Notes under the pieces: generated by a model
What the model saw: only the letters and a program-made list of their open reading frames with translations
Databases searched by the model: none
Told to the model about the DNA's origin: nothing
Position numbers and translations under genes: made by a program
NCBI RefSeq assembly: GCF_013416775.1
Contig: NZ_SZVI01000006.1
Span: 79,452 to 143,451, forward strand
Reading direction: 5' to 3'
Origin: Rhodoferax sp. BLA1
GTDB lineage: Bacteria > Pseudomonadota > Gammaproteobacteria > Burkholderiales > Burkholderiaceae_C
DNA length: 64,000 nt
Part shown: positions 1-8,185 of the stretch, piece after piece
Layout of the letters: every line of letters starts with the position of its first letter
Numbering within the stretch: the first letter of the stretch is position 1

Positions 1-1
1 T

Positions 2-1543
2 TTAACCCACTTGATCAGTGGGCAGGTAGATAACGCCTTTGGTGAACTGAACAACATTGCCGCCTCAGATACCGGAACTACCGCTGACCTGGCCCTGATC
101 AGTGCCCACCTGCGCCGCCAGGAGCTGGACAAGGCACTGAAGGCCATCGACGCTCTTGAAAAAAAACAGGCAGACAAGCCACTGGCAGCCAACCTGCGCG
201 GACGGGTGTTGCTGGCCAAGCGTGACGTACCTGGCGCACGCAAGAGTTTTGAACGTGCCCTGCAGATTGATCCGCTGTTCTTTCCAGCCGTCGCCAGTCT
301 GGCGGGCCTGGACTTGGTAGACAAGAAACCGCAAGACGCCAAGGCACGCTTTGACGCTGTGCTGGCCAAAGACCCAAAAAATGGCCAGGCGCTGCTGGCA
401 CAAGCGGAACTGGCTGGCAGAACCGGCGCTGGCAAGAACGAGGTCGGCAAACTGATCGCCAACGCCGTTTCAGCCAATCCCACGGAGGCTGCACCACGCC
501 TGCTGCTGATTGACTTCCATCTGCGCAATAAGGATGTGAAACTGGCGACCTCAGCTGCGCAGGACGCGGTTGCGACTTTGCCCAACAGCCCAGAGTTATT
601 GGACGCTTTGGGCCGCACCCAACTTGCGGCAAGTGAATTCAACCAGGCGATTGCCAGTTTCAACAAACTGGCTGGCATGCAACCACTGTCGCCGCAGCCT
701 TACCTGCGCTTGGCTGATGTTCATATGGCCAACAAAGACAAAGCTTCCGCCGCAGTCGCTCTGCGTAAAGCGTTAGAGATCAAACCTGATCTGCAGCAGG
801 CACAACGTGGCACCATCTTGTTGGACATGGATGGCAATAACATCTCTGGCGCATTGGCTACTTCCAAGACCATGCAAAAACAAGGCCCCAAGGATGCGGT
901 GGGGTATGTTTTGGAAGGTGATATCAACGCATCCCAAAAGAACTGGGAGGCGGCGGCCTCAGCCTACCAGACGGGCCTGAAACAAACCAGCTCGGCCGAA
1001 TTGGCCGTCAAACTGCACTCGGTACTGCTGGTGGCAGGCAAGGCAGCAGAGGCGGAGCGATTTGCCATCACCTGGCAAAGGGAGCAGCCCAAAGATGCTA
1101 TTTTCCTGCTCTATCTGGGTGATGGTGCCATCGCCCGCCAAGACTACACCAGCGCTGAAAGATACTACACCCGTGTGACTCAACTGCAGCCCAACAACGG
1201 TATGGCTTTTAATAACCTGGCCTGGGTGACTGCACGCTTGCACAAGGACAACGCCATAGCTTTGGCGGAAAAAGCCAACACCCTGGTACCCAACCAGCCG
1301 GCATTCATGGACACCCTGGCCGTGTTGCTGTCTGACAAAGGCGACTACGCCAAAGCGTTAGAAGTGCAAACCAAGGTGGTCACACTGCAACCTGATAACC
1401 CGGTGTTCAAACTGAGTCTGGCCAAGATTCACATCAAAGGTGGCAGGAGAGATCTGGCAAAGGTGCAACTGGATCAATTGGCCAAGTTAGGAGACAAATT
1501 TACTGGGCAGAAGGAAGTGGCCGAGTTGCTGAAGTCTTTCTAA
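2..1543 (+). CDS. prsT: PEP-CTERM system TPR-repeat protein (PrsT type), 3' part
   Basis: The reading frame is open to the left edge of the window, so this is the C-terminal ~513 residues of a longer protein; PrsT proteins are usually near 900 residues. It is a regular array of tetratricopeptide repeats (A..l..a...P....A...L) almost to the stop codon. The end, with 'LQPNNGMAFNNLAWV' and a closing 'AELLKSF', resembles PrsT, the TPR lipoprotein of exosortase/PEP-CTERM loci that is thought to scaffold exopolysaccharide or surface-protein export. The signal peptide and lipobox would lie outside the window. The TTG at 11 is internal and not a start. Other large TPR proteins cannot be fully excluded. 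Confidence 0.75.
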   Translation, partial: LTHLISGQVDNAFGELNNIAASDTGTTADLALISAHLRRQELDKALKAIDALEKKQADKPLAANLRGRVLLAKRDVPGARKSFERALQIDPLFFPAVASLAGLDLVDKKPQDAKARFDAVLAKDPKNGQALLAQAELAGRTGAGKNEVGKLIANAVSANPTEAAPRLLLIDFHLRNKDVKLATSAAQDAVATLPNSPELLDALGRTQLAASEFNQAIASFNKLAGMQPLSPQPYLRLADVHMANKDKASAAVALRKALEIKPDLQQAQRGTILLDMDGNNISGALATSKTMQKQGPKDAVGYVLEGDINASQKNWEAAASAYQTGLKQTSSAELAVKLHSVLLVAGKAAEAERFAITWQREQPKDAIFLLYLGDGAIARQDYTSAERYYTRVTQLQPNNGMAFNNLAWVTARLHKDNAIALAEKANTLVPNQPAFMDTLAVLLSDKGDYAKALEVQTKVVTLQPDNPVFKLSLAKIHIKGGRRDLAKVQLDQLAKLGDKFTGQKEVAELLKSF

Positions 1544-1686
1544 ACTTCGACACAGTTGTTTTACTGTCGGTATTGTTTACATCTGACTGGACGTTGATGG
1601 GCTTTGTATCAAAAACACCTGCAATTTCAACAACATAAGCCTGTTGGCGCACAATTTGCTTGATCTAGCAAATACGAGGTGAGCTT

Positions 1687-2388
1687 ATGAACGAAACACA
1701 AACTGAATCTTTGCCACAAACCGTTGAGACAACTCAAGCGACTGGTATTGCGCGTCGGCGGTTGTTGCGTGCTGGCTTGGCTGCTGGACCTGTGGTGCTG
1801 ACTTTGAGTGGGCGATCCGCCATGGCGGGAACGAGTTGTGGCACCGTTAAAGGTCTGTCGCCTATGGCTTGGGCGTCAATGGCTCCCGATGGTGCTTGTG
1901 TTGGCACATCTCACACCATCACTGGTCACGCTTGTGGCAGATCACCCGGGTATTGGAAACCGAACTGCGGCAGTAGTGCGCAAACTTTTCAGCCTGACTA
2001 CAAATGGCCGGTTGCACCGTGTGACAAGCTCCAGACATTGGTGTACGGAACTTACCAACTCAAATCATGGGGCGATTACCATTACACATCCTTCAAGGGG
2101 GTGGCGTCAAACGACTCCGGTTTCGCTAGGGGTGTGAAATTTAAGTCTGTGTTTACAACCAGCGCCGATACCCGCAGTTTCAGCCGGATTTTGATTGACG
2201 AGAGTGCCGCAGGAAATATCGAATGGCATTTTTGTGCCGCTTATTTGAATTGCAAGGCCATGGCGGGGAGCTATGCGGTCACTGAAGCTGAGTTGAAATA
2301 TCTCTATGAAAACAGACGCCTTGTGCCCGGTGGTAAACAGTTAACAGTCGGTCAAATCAAAGAGTTTTTGAACCAAACCTGGATTTAA
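1687..2388 (+). CDS. Tat-signal secreted protein of unknown function
   Basis: This 233-aa protein has a twin-arginine leader: a charged stretch with RRR at about residues 24-26, a hydrophobic segment, and a likely cleavage site after SAMA near residue 47. The mature part has several cysteines (around 51, 71, 83, 93 and 112, two more near the C-terminus) and a 'GRSPGYWKPNCG' segment resembling the SPGYWKN motif of some exported bacterial proteins. Tat export plus several cysteines would fit a folded periplasmic or secreted protein. A GAGGTGAG ribosome site precedes the ATG. It lies directly upstream of a PqqD-like protein, an HprK-like kinase and a nucleotidyltransferase, so it is a candidate substrate of that cassette (inference). 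Family not recognised. Confidence 0.7.
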   Translation: MNETQTESLPQTVETTQATGIARRRLLRAGLAAGPVVLTLSGRSAMAGTSCGTVKGLSPMAWASMAPDGACVGTSHTITGHACGRSPGYWKPNCGSSAQTFQPDYKWPVAPCDKLQTLVYGTYQLKSWGDYHYTSFKGVASNDSGFARGVKFKSVFTTSADTRSFSRILIDESAAGNIEWHFCAAYLNCKAMAGSYAVTEAELKYLYENRRLVPGGKQLTVGQIKEFLNQTWI

Positions 2389-2413
2389 ACTTTTTTCCAG
2401 GCTCTAACAAAGG

Positions 2414-2617
2414 ATGCAAGCGGCACTATCCAACCCGTTAGAGGACATTGCCGTTGCGCAATTTGCGGACGAACCCAGCGTTGTTCTTTTCATCCCTTGC
2501 TCCGGGGAAGTTTTCTTGTGTGCCGCTGATGATTGGAAGCAGTTCAAAGAAAATCCAACCGACAGGTCATCCGATTTGAAAGATGTCTTGTTGCGATCAT
2601 GTGTGACCGGCCTGTGA
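2414..2617 (+). CDS. Small PqqD-like protein (HPr-rel-A system type)
   Basis: This 67-aa protein starts at an ATG preceded by AAAGG. The segment 'FIPCSGEVFLCAADDW' resembles the 'f.P.SG.tHLL....' core of PqqD-family proteins found next to HprK-related kinase A genes. PqqD relatives bind leader peptides and deliver them to modifying enzymes. It is shorter than the usual ~90 residues and lacks a clear second half, so it is either divergent or truncated. It is 40 nt upstream of the kinase start and probably in the same transcript. The call rests on context plus weak motif similarity. Confidence 0.5.
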   Translation: MQAALSNPLEDIAVAQFADEPSVVLFIPCSGEVFLCAADDWKQFKENPTDRSSDLKDVLLRSCVTGL

Positions 2618-2656
2618 GCAGTGTTTGGCTGGCTTCATTGCTATGACAATGGAGCC

Positions 2657-3580
2657 ATGACTTCCCGTCGTCTCAGCGAGCTTACAGAAACCCAAATCGA
2701 ACAGGCCCTTCAAGGCGAGGGCTTGGGTTTGGTTGTTGCTTCATTCCACGGTCTGGTGCAATGCAATGCGGGGCTGCTTTCAAGTCCCCTTCACCTGTTG
2801 TATACAGACTATCTCGCGGACACCTCTCCCGTCGGCTTCTACGACTTCCGCATCAACCTGAAGAAATTCCGGTCCGCCCCCTGGAAACCTTGGCAAGTTA
2901 AATTTGACTGGGAGGGCAGCAGCCCGTTTCCCGCTCTACCCCTCGCTCATGCCCACCCTTTGTTTGAATGGGGCTTGAACTGGTGTGTGGCGACCGCCAG
3001 CGGCGCCCACACCGTCATTCACTCGGCGGTGGTGGAGCGTGATGGCTTGGCACTGGTGTTGCCTGGGTCACCAGGATCAGGCAAAAGCACCTTGTGCGCC
3101 GCGCTGGCGTTGACCGATTGGCGGCTGCTTTCGGATGAACTCACAATCATCTCGCAGGTTGATGGCAAGGTGCAGCCGGTGCCTCGCCCCATCAGCTTGA
3201 AAAATCAATCCATCGACATCATCAAAGCCTTTGTGCCGTCTGCAGAGCTGACGCCGCCGGTGGTGGCCACCCACAAAGGTGCGATTGCGTATGCCCGACC
3301 ACCGCGAAGCGCCGTGCAGGCCAGCCATATGGCGGTGCCCGTGGGGTATGTGGTCTTTCCGAAGTTTGTACCGGGTGCGCAGCTGGACTTTGAGCCTTTG
3401 ACCCGTGCCGAGGCCTTGACCGAACTGATGGAAAACACCTTCAACGTCGGGCTGCTGGGCGCCGAAGGTTTTGCCTCGCTGGCGCGCGCCATCGCCAACG
3501 CCAAGTGCTACGCCGTGGAATATGGTGATCTGGTCTCCATCGTGAACTGGGTGAACACTACATGCCGACCCAGCGCCTGA
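2657..3580 (+). CDS. HprK-related kinase A
   Basis: This 307-aa protein carries the C-terminal kinase fold of HPr kinase/phosphorylase. A P-loop GSPGSGKST lies at residues 137-145 and an acidic 'LLSDEL' at about 157-162, where HprK has its magnesium-binding aspartates. The N-terminal part is not the HprK N-domain. Such HprK-like proteins occur with PqqD homologues and PF14907 nucleotidyltransferases, and related kinases phosphorylate some lasso peptides, so phosphorylation of a peptide or protein partner is plausible but unproven. I chose ATG 2657 rather than GTG 2621 because the protein then begins with the usual MTSRRLSEL-type start; the ribosome site is poor. It overlaps the next gene by 19 nt. 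Confidence 0.75.
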   Translation: MTSRRLSELTETQIEQALQGEGLGLVVASFHGLVQCNAGLLSSPLHLLYTDYLADTSPVGFYDFRINLKKFRSAPWKPWQVKFDWEGSSPFPALPLAHAHPLFEWGLNWCVATASGAHTVIHSAVVERDGLALVLPGSPGSGKSTLCAALALTDWRLLSDELTIISQVDGKVQPVPRPISLKNQSIDIIKAFVPSAELTPPVVATHKGAIAYARPPRSAVQASHMAVPVGYVVFPKFVPGAQLDFEPLTRAEALTELMENTFNVGLLGAEGFASLARAIANAKCYAVEYGDLVSIVNWVNTTCRPSA

Positions 3581-4596
3581 CACACCTGCTGAAAACACCC
3601 CAAAGCGTCTCAGAGGTGACCGATGCGCAGTGGAATGGGATCGTCGAGGCAGGGCGCAAAAATCAATTACTTGGCCAACTGGCGGCAGCGCTGCGTCGTG
3701 CGGGTGTGTTTGAGCTGGTTTTGCCTGCCGTTCAACGGCATCTGGCACTCGATGAACTGACTGCCCAACGGCGTGCGGAGGCGGCCCTGTGGGAACTCAA
3801 AGGCATGCGCCGAGCGATTGACCCGAGTGTTCCCCTGGTGGTGCTCAAAGGCTGCGCCTACATGGTGGCGGGTGACGTCAATGCCGGTGGTCGGCTGTTC
3901 TCGGACGTGGATCTGATGGTGCCCCGCGCTCATCTGGACGCCGTGGAATCCTCTTTGATCAGCGTTGGCTGGAAACCCAGCCGTGTGAATGACTACGACT
4001 TGGCGTATTACCGCAACTGGATGCACGAGGTGCCGCCGATGGAACATGTGCGCCGCCACACCGTGTGTGACCTGCACCATGCCATCAACCCGCCGGTGTC
4101 ACGCTACTACATCCCTCCGGAAAAGCTGTTTGCGCACCTGGTGGAAGTGTTGCCCGGCATCCACGTGTTGTCACCTACCGACCGGGTCATTCACTGCGCT
4201 TTGCATTTGCTGCAGGAAGGTGAACCGAAGAAGTTAATCCGTGACTTGTATGACTTGCACCTGTTGCTACAGCAGCACTTTGGCGCAGACCAGGGCCTGA
4301 CGCCACTGCTCTTGCGGGCCGATGAACTGGGCGTGGGCGCACCAACAAAAACAGCGGTCGCTGCCGCGCAGAGCCTGTTCGTTGACAACACAACAGCGCA
4401 GCTCCCGAAGGGCTGGTTGCAAAAGCAGGTAGAAATAGCGGCTTTGAGCACTCTGGACAAAGGCCATCTGTCAGGTGAACTGGCCGGTTGGGCGGTGCTT
4501 GCCCATTCCCATTGGATGAAGATGCCCTTGCGCCTGCTTGTGCCGCATCTGACCCGAAAAACTTGGGTAACCTGGTTTCCTGACAAGGAAGTCTAG
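3562..4596 (+). CDS. Nucleotidyltransferase family protein (PF14907 type)
   Basis: This 344-aa protein has the minimal nucleotidyltransferase signature of the NTP_transf_5 family: 'LKGCAYMV.GD' followed by 'GRLFSDVDLMVP' with the D-x-D metal pair, and a conserved 'CDLHHAINPP' further on. Its start overlaps the end of the kinase gene by 19 nt, indicating translational coupling. Family members sit in peptide-modification and polysaccharide loci and presumably transfer a nucleotide to a partner, but substrates are mostly unknown. With the PqqD-like protein and kinase it completes a three-gene cassette. Confidence 0.75.
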   Translation: MPTQRLTHLLKTPQSVSEVTDAQWNGIVEAGRKNQLLGQLAAALRRAGVFELVLPAVQRHLALDELTAQRRAEAALWELKGMRRAIDPSVPLVVLKGCAYMVAGDVNAGGRLFSDVDLMVPRAHLDAVESSLISVGWKPSRVNDYDLAYYRNWMHEVPPMEHVRRHTVCDLHHAINPPVSRYYIPPEKLFAHLVEVLPGIHVLSPTDRVIHCALHLLQEGEPKKLIRDLYDLHLLLQQHFGADQGLTPLLLRADELGVGAPTKTAVAAAQSLFVDNTTAQLPKGWLQKQVEIAALSTLDKGHLSGELAGWAVLAHSHWMKMPLRLLVPHLTRKTWVTWFPDKEV

Positions 4597-4675
4597 GCGT
4601 CTTGCCAACTGACAGCTGGCTCGACAAAGAGCGGCTGACTCGTCCAACAGCCCGCCAGCGGATAATCCCGCCCCT

Positions 4676-6649
4676 ATGGCACTCATCACACTTCTAGACG
4701 CCCAGCTGGCATTCGGGCACGTGGCCCTGCTCGACCACGCTGATTTTTCCCTTGAAACGCAGGAGCGCGTTGGGCTGATTGGCCGCAACGGCGCTGGCAA
4801 GTCCAGCATGCTCAAGATCCTGGGTGGTCTGGACAAGCCCGATGACGGCACGACGCAGGTACAAAACAACATCCGCATCGCCTATGTGGCACAGGAGCCG
4901 CAGCTCGACGCAGACGCTACTATTTTTGAAGCTGTCAGCGAAGGTCTGGCAAGGGTCAGAGCCCTGATTGAAGAATATTCCGAGGGACATGGCGACCTCG
5001 ACGCGATGCAAAGCGAGATCGAGTCGCTCGATGGCTGGAACTGGGAGCAACGTGTGGGTGAAACCCTGCACCGCCTGCATCTGGCGCCTGACGCGATTGT
5101 GCGCACCCTCTCAGGCGGTAACAAAAAACGTGTCGCCCTGGCACAAGCGCTGGTGGCCGCCCCCGACGTGCTGCTGCTGGACGAACCAACCAACCACCTG
5201 GACCTGGACAGCATCGAATGGCTGGAAGGCCTGCTGTGTGAGTTCAAGGGCAGCATCATCTGTATCACCCATGACCGCTCGTTCCTAGACAACGTGGCGA
5301 CGCGCATCGTTGAATTGGACCGGGGCAAATTGTTGTCCTACCCTGGCAATTTCGCGGCTTACCTGGTCCAAAAAGAGGAGCAGCTGGCGCAAGAGGCGGT
5401 GATCAACGCACGCGCCGACAAACTGCTGGCCCAGGAAGAAATCTGGATCCGCAAGGGTGTCGAAGCACGCCGTACCCGGGCCCAGGCCCGCATCGTGCGC
5501 CTGGGGGAATTGCGTGCCAAACACCAGGCACGCCGCGACGCCGTGGGCAGCGTCAACATGGACGTGGTCACCGGTGGAGCCAGCGGCAAACTGGTGGCCG
5601 AGTTGACCCATGTCTCCAAGAGTTTTGGTGACCGAAAAATCGTTGACGACTTCTCCGCCACCATCCTGCGGGGTGACAAGATCGGTCTGCTAGGCCCCAA
5701 TGGCGCGGGCAAAACCACCTTGCTCAAGCTGATTCTGGGTGAACTCAAGGCCGACCCGGCACCCGCCAACTCCCCCGCGCCCGAACCCGGCCACAGCCCC
5801 TGGGGCACGGTGCGCCAGGGCGCCAACATCTCGGTGGCGTATTTCGACCAGATGCGCAACGCGCTGGACCTGGACGCCACGCTGGAGGACTTCATCAGCC
5901 CGGGGAGCGAGTGGATTGAGATTGGCAACCAGAAAAAACACGTCAAAAGTTACCTGGGCGACTTTCTGTTCTCGCCGGCCCGTGCCAACTCACCCGTGCG
6001 TTCCTTGAGTGGTGGTGAACGCAACCGCCTGTTGCTGGCGCGCCTGTTTGCCCGCCCGGCCAATGTGCTGGTGCTGGACGAGCCGACCAACGATCTGGAC
6101 ATCGACACCCTCGAATTGCTGGAAGACCTGCTGCAAAACTACGACGGCACGGTGTTTCTGGTCAGCCATGACCGCACCTTCCTCGACAACGTGGTCACCA
6201 GCACCATCGCGTATGAAGGCGACGCCAAGTGGCGCGAGTATGAGGGCGGCGTGACCGACTGGCTGGTGCAGAGCAAACGCGCTGCCGAGATTGCCAAGAG
6301 CAAAGGCCAAAAAGCCCCTAAGCCCTTTCATTATGAGCGCGAACAGCTCTCAAAAACGCAGCAGACCAAGCCGCCTGAGACACCTGCCCCAGCGCCTGCA
6401 AACGCAGCCACCACAGCGAAGGCACGCAAGCTTAGCTTCAAGGAACAGCGCGAACTCGATGGCCTGCCTGATCTGATTGCCAGCCTGGAAGCGGAACAAG
6501 CCGAGGCCGCCGCTCTGCTGGCCGACGGCAGCCTGTACGCAGTGGACAACGCCCGCGCCCTGAAACTCGCTGCGCGTAGCGCCCAGATTGATGAAGAGCT
6601 GCTGGCCGCGCTGGAGCGCTGGGAAATTCTGGGCAACCCCGCGGCTTGA
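4676..6649 (+). CDS. uup: ABC-F family ATPase (Uup-like)
   Basis: This 657-aa soluble protein has two ATP-binding cassettes and no membrane segments. First domain: Walker A 'GRNGAGKSS', signature 'LSGGNKKR', Walker B 'LLLDEPTNHLD'. Second domain: 'GPNGAGKTT', 'LSGGERNR', 'LVLDEPTNDLD'. A charged helical linker joins them, and a C-terminal Lys/Glu-rich segment (from about residue 590) is predicted to be the coiled coil that defines Uup among ABC-F proteins. ABC-F proteins act on the ribosome; Uup is linked to translation and to precise excision of transposons. A Pro-rich insert (PAPANSPAPEPG) follows the second Walker A. Monocistronic. Confidence 0.82.
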   Translation: MALITLLDAQLAFGHVALLDHADFSLETQERVGLIGRNGAGKSSMLKILGGLDKPDDGTTQVQNNIRIAYVAQEPQLDADATIFEAVSEGLARVRALIEEYSEGHGDLDAMQSEIESLDGWNWEQRVGETLHRLHLAPDAIVRTLSGGNKKRVALAQALVAAPDVLLLDEPTNHLDLDSIEWLEGLLCEFKGSIICITHDRSFLDNVATRIVELDRGKLLSYPGNFAAYLVQKEEQLAQEAVINARADKLLAQEEIWIRKGVEARRTRAQARIVRLGELRAKHQARRDAVGSVNMDVVTGGASGKLVAELTHVSKSFGDRKIVDDFSATILRGDKIGLLGPNGAGKTTLLKLILGELKADPAPANSPAPEPGHSPWGTVRQGANISVAYFDQMRNALDLDATLEDFISPGSEWIEIGNQKKHVKSYLGDFLFSPARANSPVRSLSGGERNRLLLARLFARPANVLVLDEPTNDLDIDTLELLEDLLQNYDGTVFLVSHDRTFLDNVVTSTIAYEGDAKWREYEGGVTDWLVQSKRAAEIAKSKGQKAPKPFHYEREQLSKTQQTKPPETPAPAPANAATTAKARKLSFKEQRELDGLPDLIASLEAEQAEAAALLADGSLYAVDNARALKLAARSAQIDEELLAALERWEILGNPAA

Positions 6650-6703
6650 CCTGAACGTCGCGCAAGGCCTGCGCGCGAAAGCTGGCGGCGGCAAGCCCTC
6701 AGA

Positions 6704-7192
6704 TCAGAGGTCAGCCAAGGGAATGCCACCGGCCGACTCGTCCACTCGCAGCAGGGCGATCAGCTCGGCCAGGTCATGGTCCAACTGTTGCAAGGTGTGT
6801 TCAGGCAGCTGGGCCAAGGCATCGGGCAGCACCCCCTCAAATGGACCCGGTGACTTGGCCAGCAAGGCCTGCGCTGGGGGCAAGATAAACAGCTGCACCT
6901 GGCGTTTGTCGACCTGACCTTTGTCGGCGCGGATCAGGCCCTTGGTCAACAAGCCTTTGACCAGATTGCTAGCAGTGGACTGGTGCACATCCATGCTGCG
7001 GGCCAACTCACCCAGGCCAACACCAGGCTGGTCGCGGATCACACTCAAGGCCCAGACCTGGGCGCCACCCAGGCCCACCTGTTTTTCGACTTGTTTGAAA
7101 TGGGTGCGCACCGCGTTGAACACAACGCGGAAACGGCGCAACACCTGGGTCGATTGCGCAGACTTGGCGCGAGAGGCTTCCGAGGGTGACAT
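6704..7192 (-). CDS. MarR family transcriptional regulator
   Basis: This 162-aa protein has a winged-helix core: 'GLGELARSMDVHQSTASNLVKGLLTKGLIR' as helix-turn-helix, then a wing 'DKGQVDKRQVQLFILP', flanked by dimerisation helices. MarR proteins bind inverted repeats and release on binding phenolic or oxidising ligands. The start is ATG 7192; an upstream TTG (7204) is possible. No obvious target gene is adjacent: upstream is the convergent end of uup and downstream the DapB-like gene on the same strand. Confidence 0.85.
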   Translation of the reverse strand: MSPSEASRAKSAQSTQVLRRFRVVFNAVRTHFKQVEKQVGLGGAQVWALSVIRDQPGVGLGELARSMDVHQSTASNLVKGLLTKGLIRADKGQVDKRQVQLFILPPAQALLAKSPGPFEGVLPDALAQLPEHTLQQLDHDLAELIALLRVDESAGGIPLADL

Positions 7193-7278
7193 AAACAGCG
7201 GCAAATGGTTAAACAGGCGCCATGATAGTGGCCACCACTGCGGCCCAGCATGGGGCAGAAGCAGAAAAGCAGCCTGGC

Positions 7279-8031
7279 TCAGGCTGGCGCCGTCTCCAGC
7301 AGTTCCTGGCGCACCAGACGCATCATCAGGTCGTCAAAGCTGTAAAAACCATTCTGGCACTCGGCCAGCTGGGTCAGCGCAAACACCGCACCAGTGCCAA
7401 AGGCACGCCGCTCAATCGAGTTGTGGATCAGGCGCACGGTCTGGTGTGGAAAACCAAAAATCACCTCGTGGTGGCCGATGATGCCACCCAGGCGCAGCGA
7501 GGTGATCCGCTCATCCTCCACCTGCAGGCTTTGTGCGATCTTGCGCGCTGTGCCAGAGACTTCGGGCTTCTCGCGAAAGTGCTGCTCCAGGATCTCGACA
7601 TCGGCAAACGGTGCAATCCGGCGCAGCAGCTTGGCCGCCAGAATCAGGAAGTTGATGCCTAAGGTGATGTTGGGGGAGCACATCACCCGCGTGTCGCGCC
7701 CCAGATCACGCGCATAGTCCAGATCCGCCGGGCTGTAGGCCGAAATCGCACTGACCAGCATGATCTGGCGCTGGCGTAGCGCCTCGCCATAGGCATGCAG
7801 GCTCTCGGCCTGTGAGAAATCCACCAGCGCATCCACCGGGTGGGTATCGAGCCAAGCTGCCCAGTCCGACGCACCCAGCCCCACCAGCGGGATGTTGGTC
7901 TCGGGCACCGTCTGCTCGGCGGCGCTGGGCGACCTGCGCACCACCCAGGCCAACTCGAAGCCTGGGGCCTTGTGCAGCACCTGCGCCACCGCCTGCCCCG
8001 CCTTGCCGTAACCCACCAAACCAACTTTCAT
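7279..8031 (-). CDS. Dihydrodipicolinate reductase-like protein (DapB family)
   Basis: This 250-aa protein has an N-terminal Rossmann fold ('VGLVGYGKAGQAV') and the DapB C-terminal domain ('CSPNITLGINFL', 'EQHFREKPEVSGTA', 'GGIIGHHEVIFG'). Classical DapB reduces dihydrodipicolinate in lysine/diaminopimelate synthesis. The catalytic motif E-x-H-H-x-x-K reads E-Q-H-F-R-E-K: the first His and the Lys are kept, the second His is Phe, and the usual GTTG loop is SAIS. It is therefore a divergent member that may use another substrate. Start ATG 8031 follows a strong AGGAGGT site; the longer frame to 8073 is not needed. Confidence 0.65.
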   Translation of the reverse strand: MKVGLVGYGKAGQAVAQVLHKAPGFELAWVVRRSPSAAEQTVPETNIPLVGLGASDWAAWLDTHPVDALVDFSQAESLHAYGEALRQRQIMLVSAISAYSPADLDYARDLGRDTRVMCSPNITLGINFLILAAKLLRRIAPFADVEILEQHFREKPEVSGTARKIAQSLQVEDERITSLRLGGIIGHHEVIFGFPHQTVRLIHNSIERRAFGTGAVFALTQLAECQNGFYSFDDLMMRLVRQELLETAPA

Positions 8032-8185
8032 GCTGTTGACCTCCTGTATTGTTATGTCTTGTGGCGCCAGCATTCACGCGCCGAGACCCAATATAACAAA
8101 CTACATTTGCATCAATGTATCATCCCCCCATGCACTGTGATGATATGCCGCGCTGCGCCCACTGCGGCTCAAATACCCCCTACCC

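Noticed and set aside
4915..4940. AT-rich GCTACTATTTTTGAAGCTG inside uup resembling a repeat fragment
   Set aside because: It is in frame within a conserved ABC domain and lacks the palindromic core, so chance similarity is more likely.
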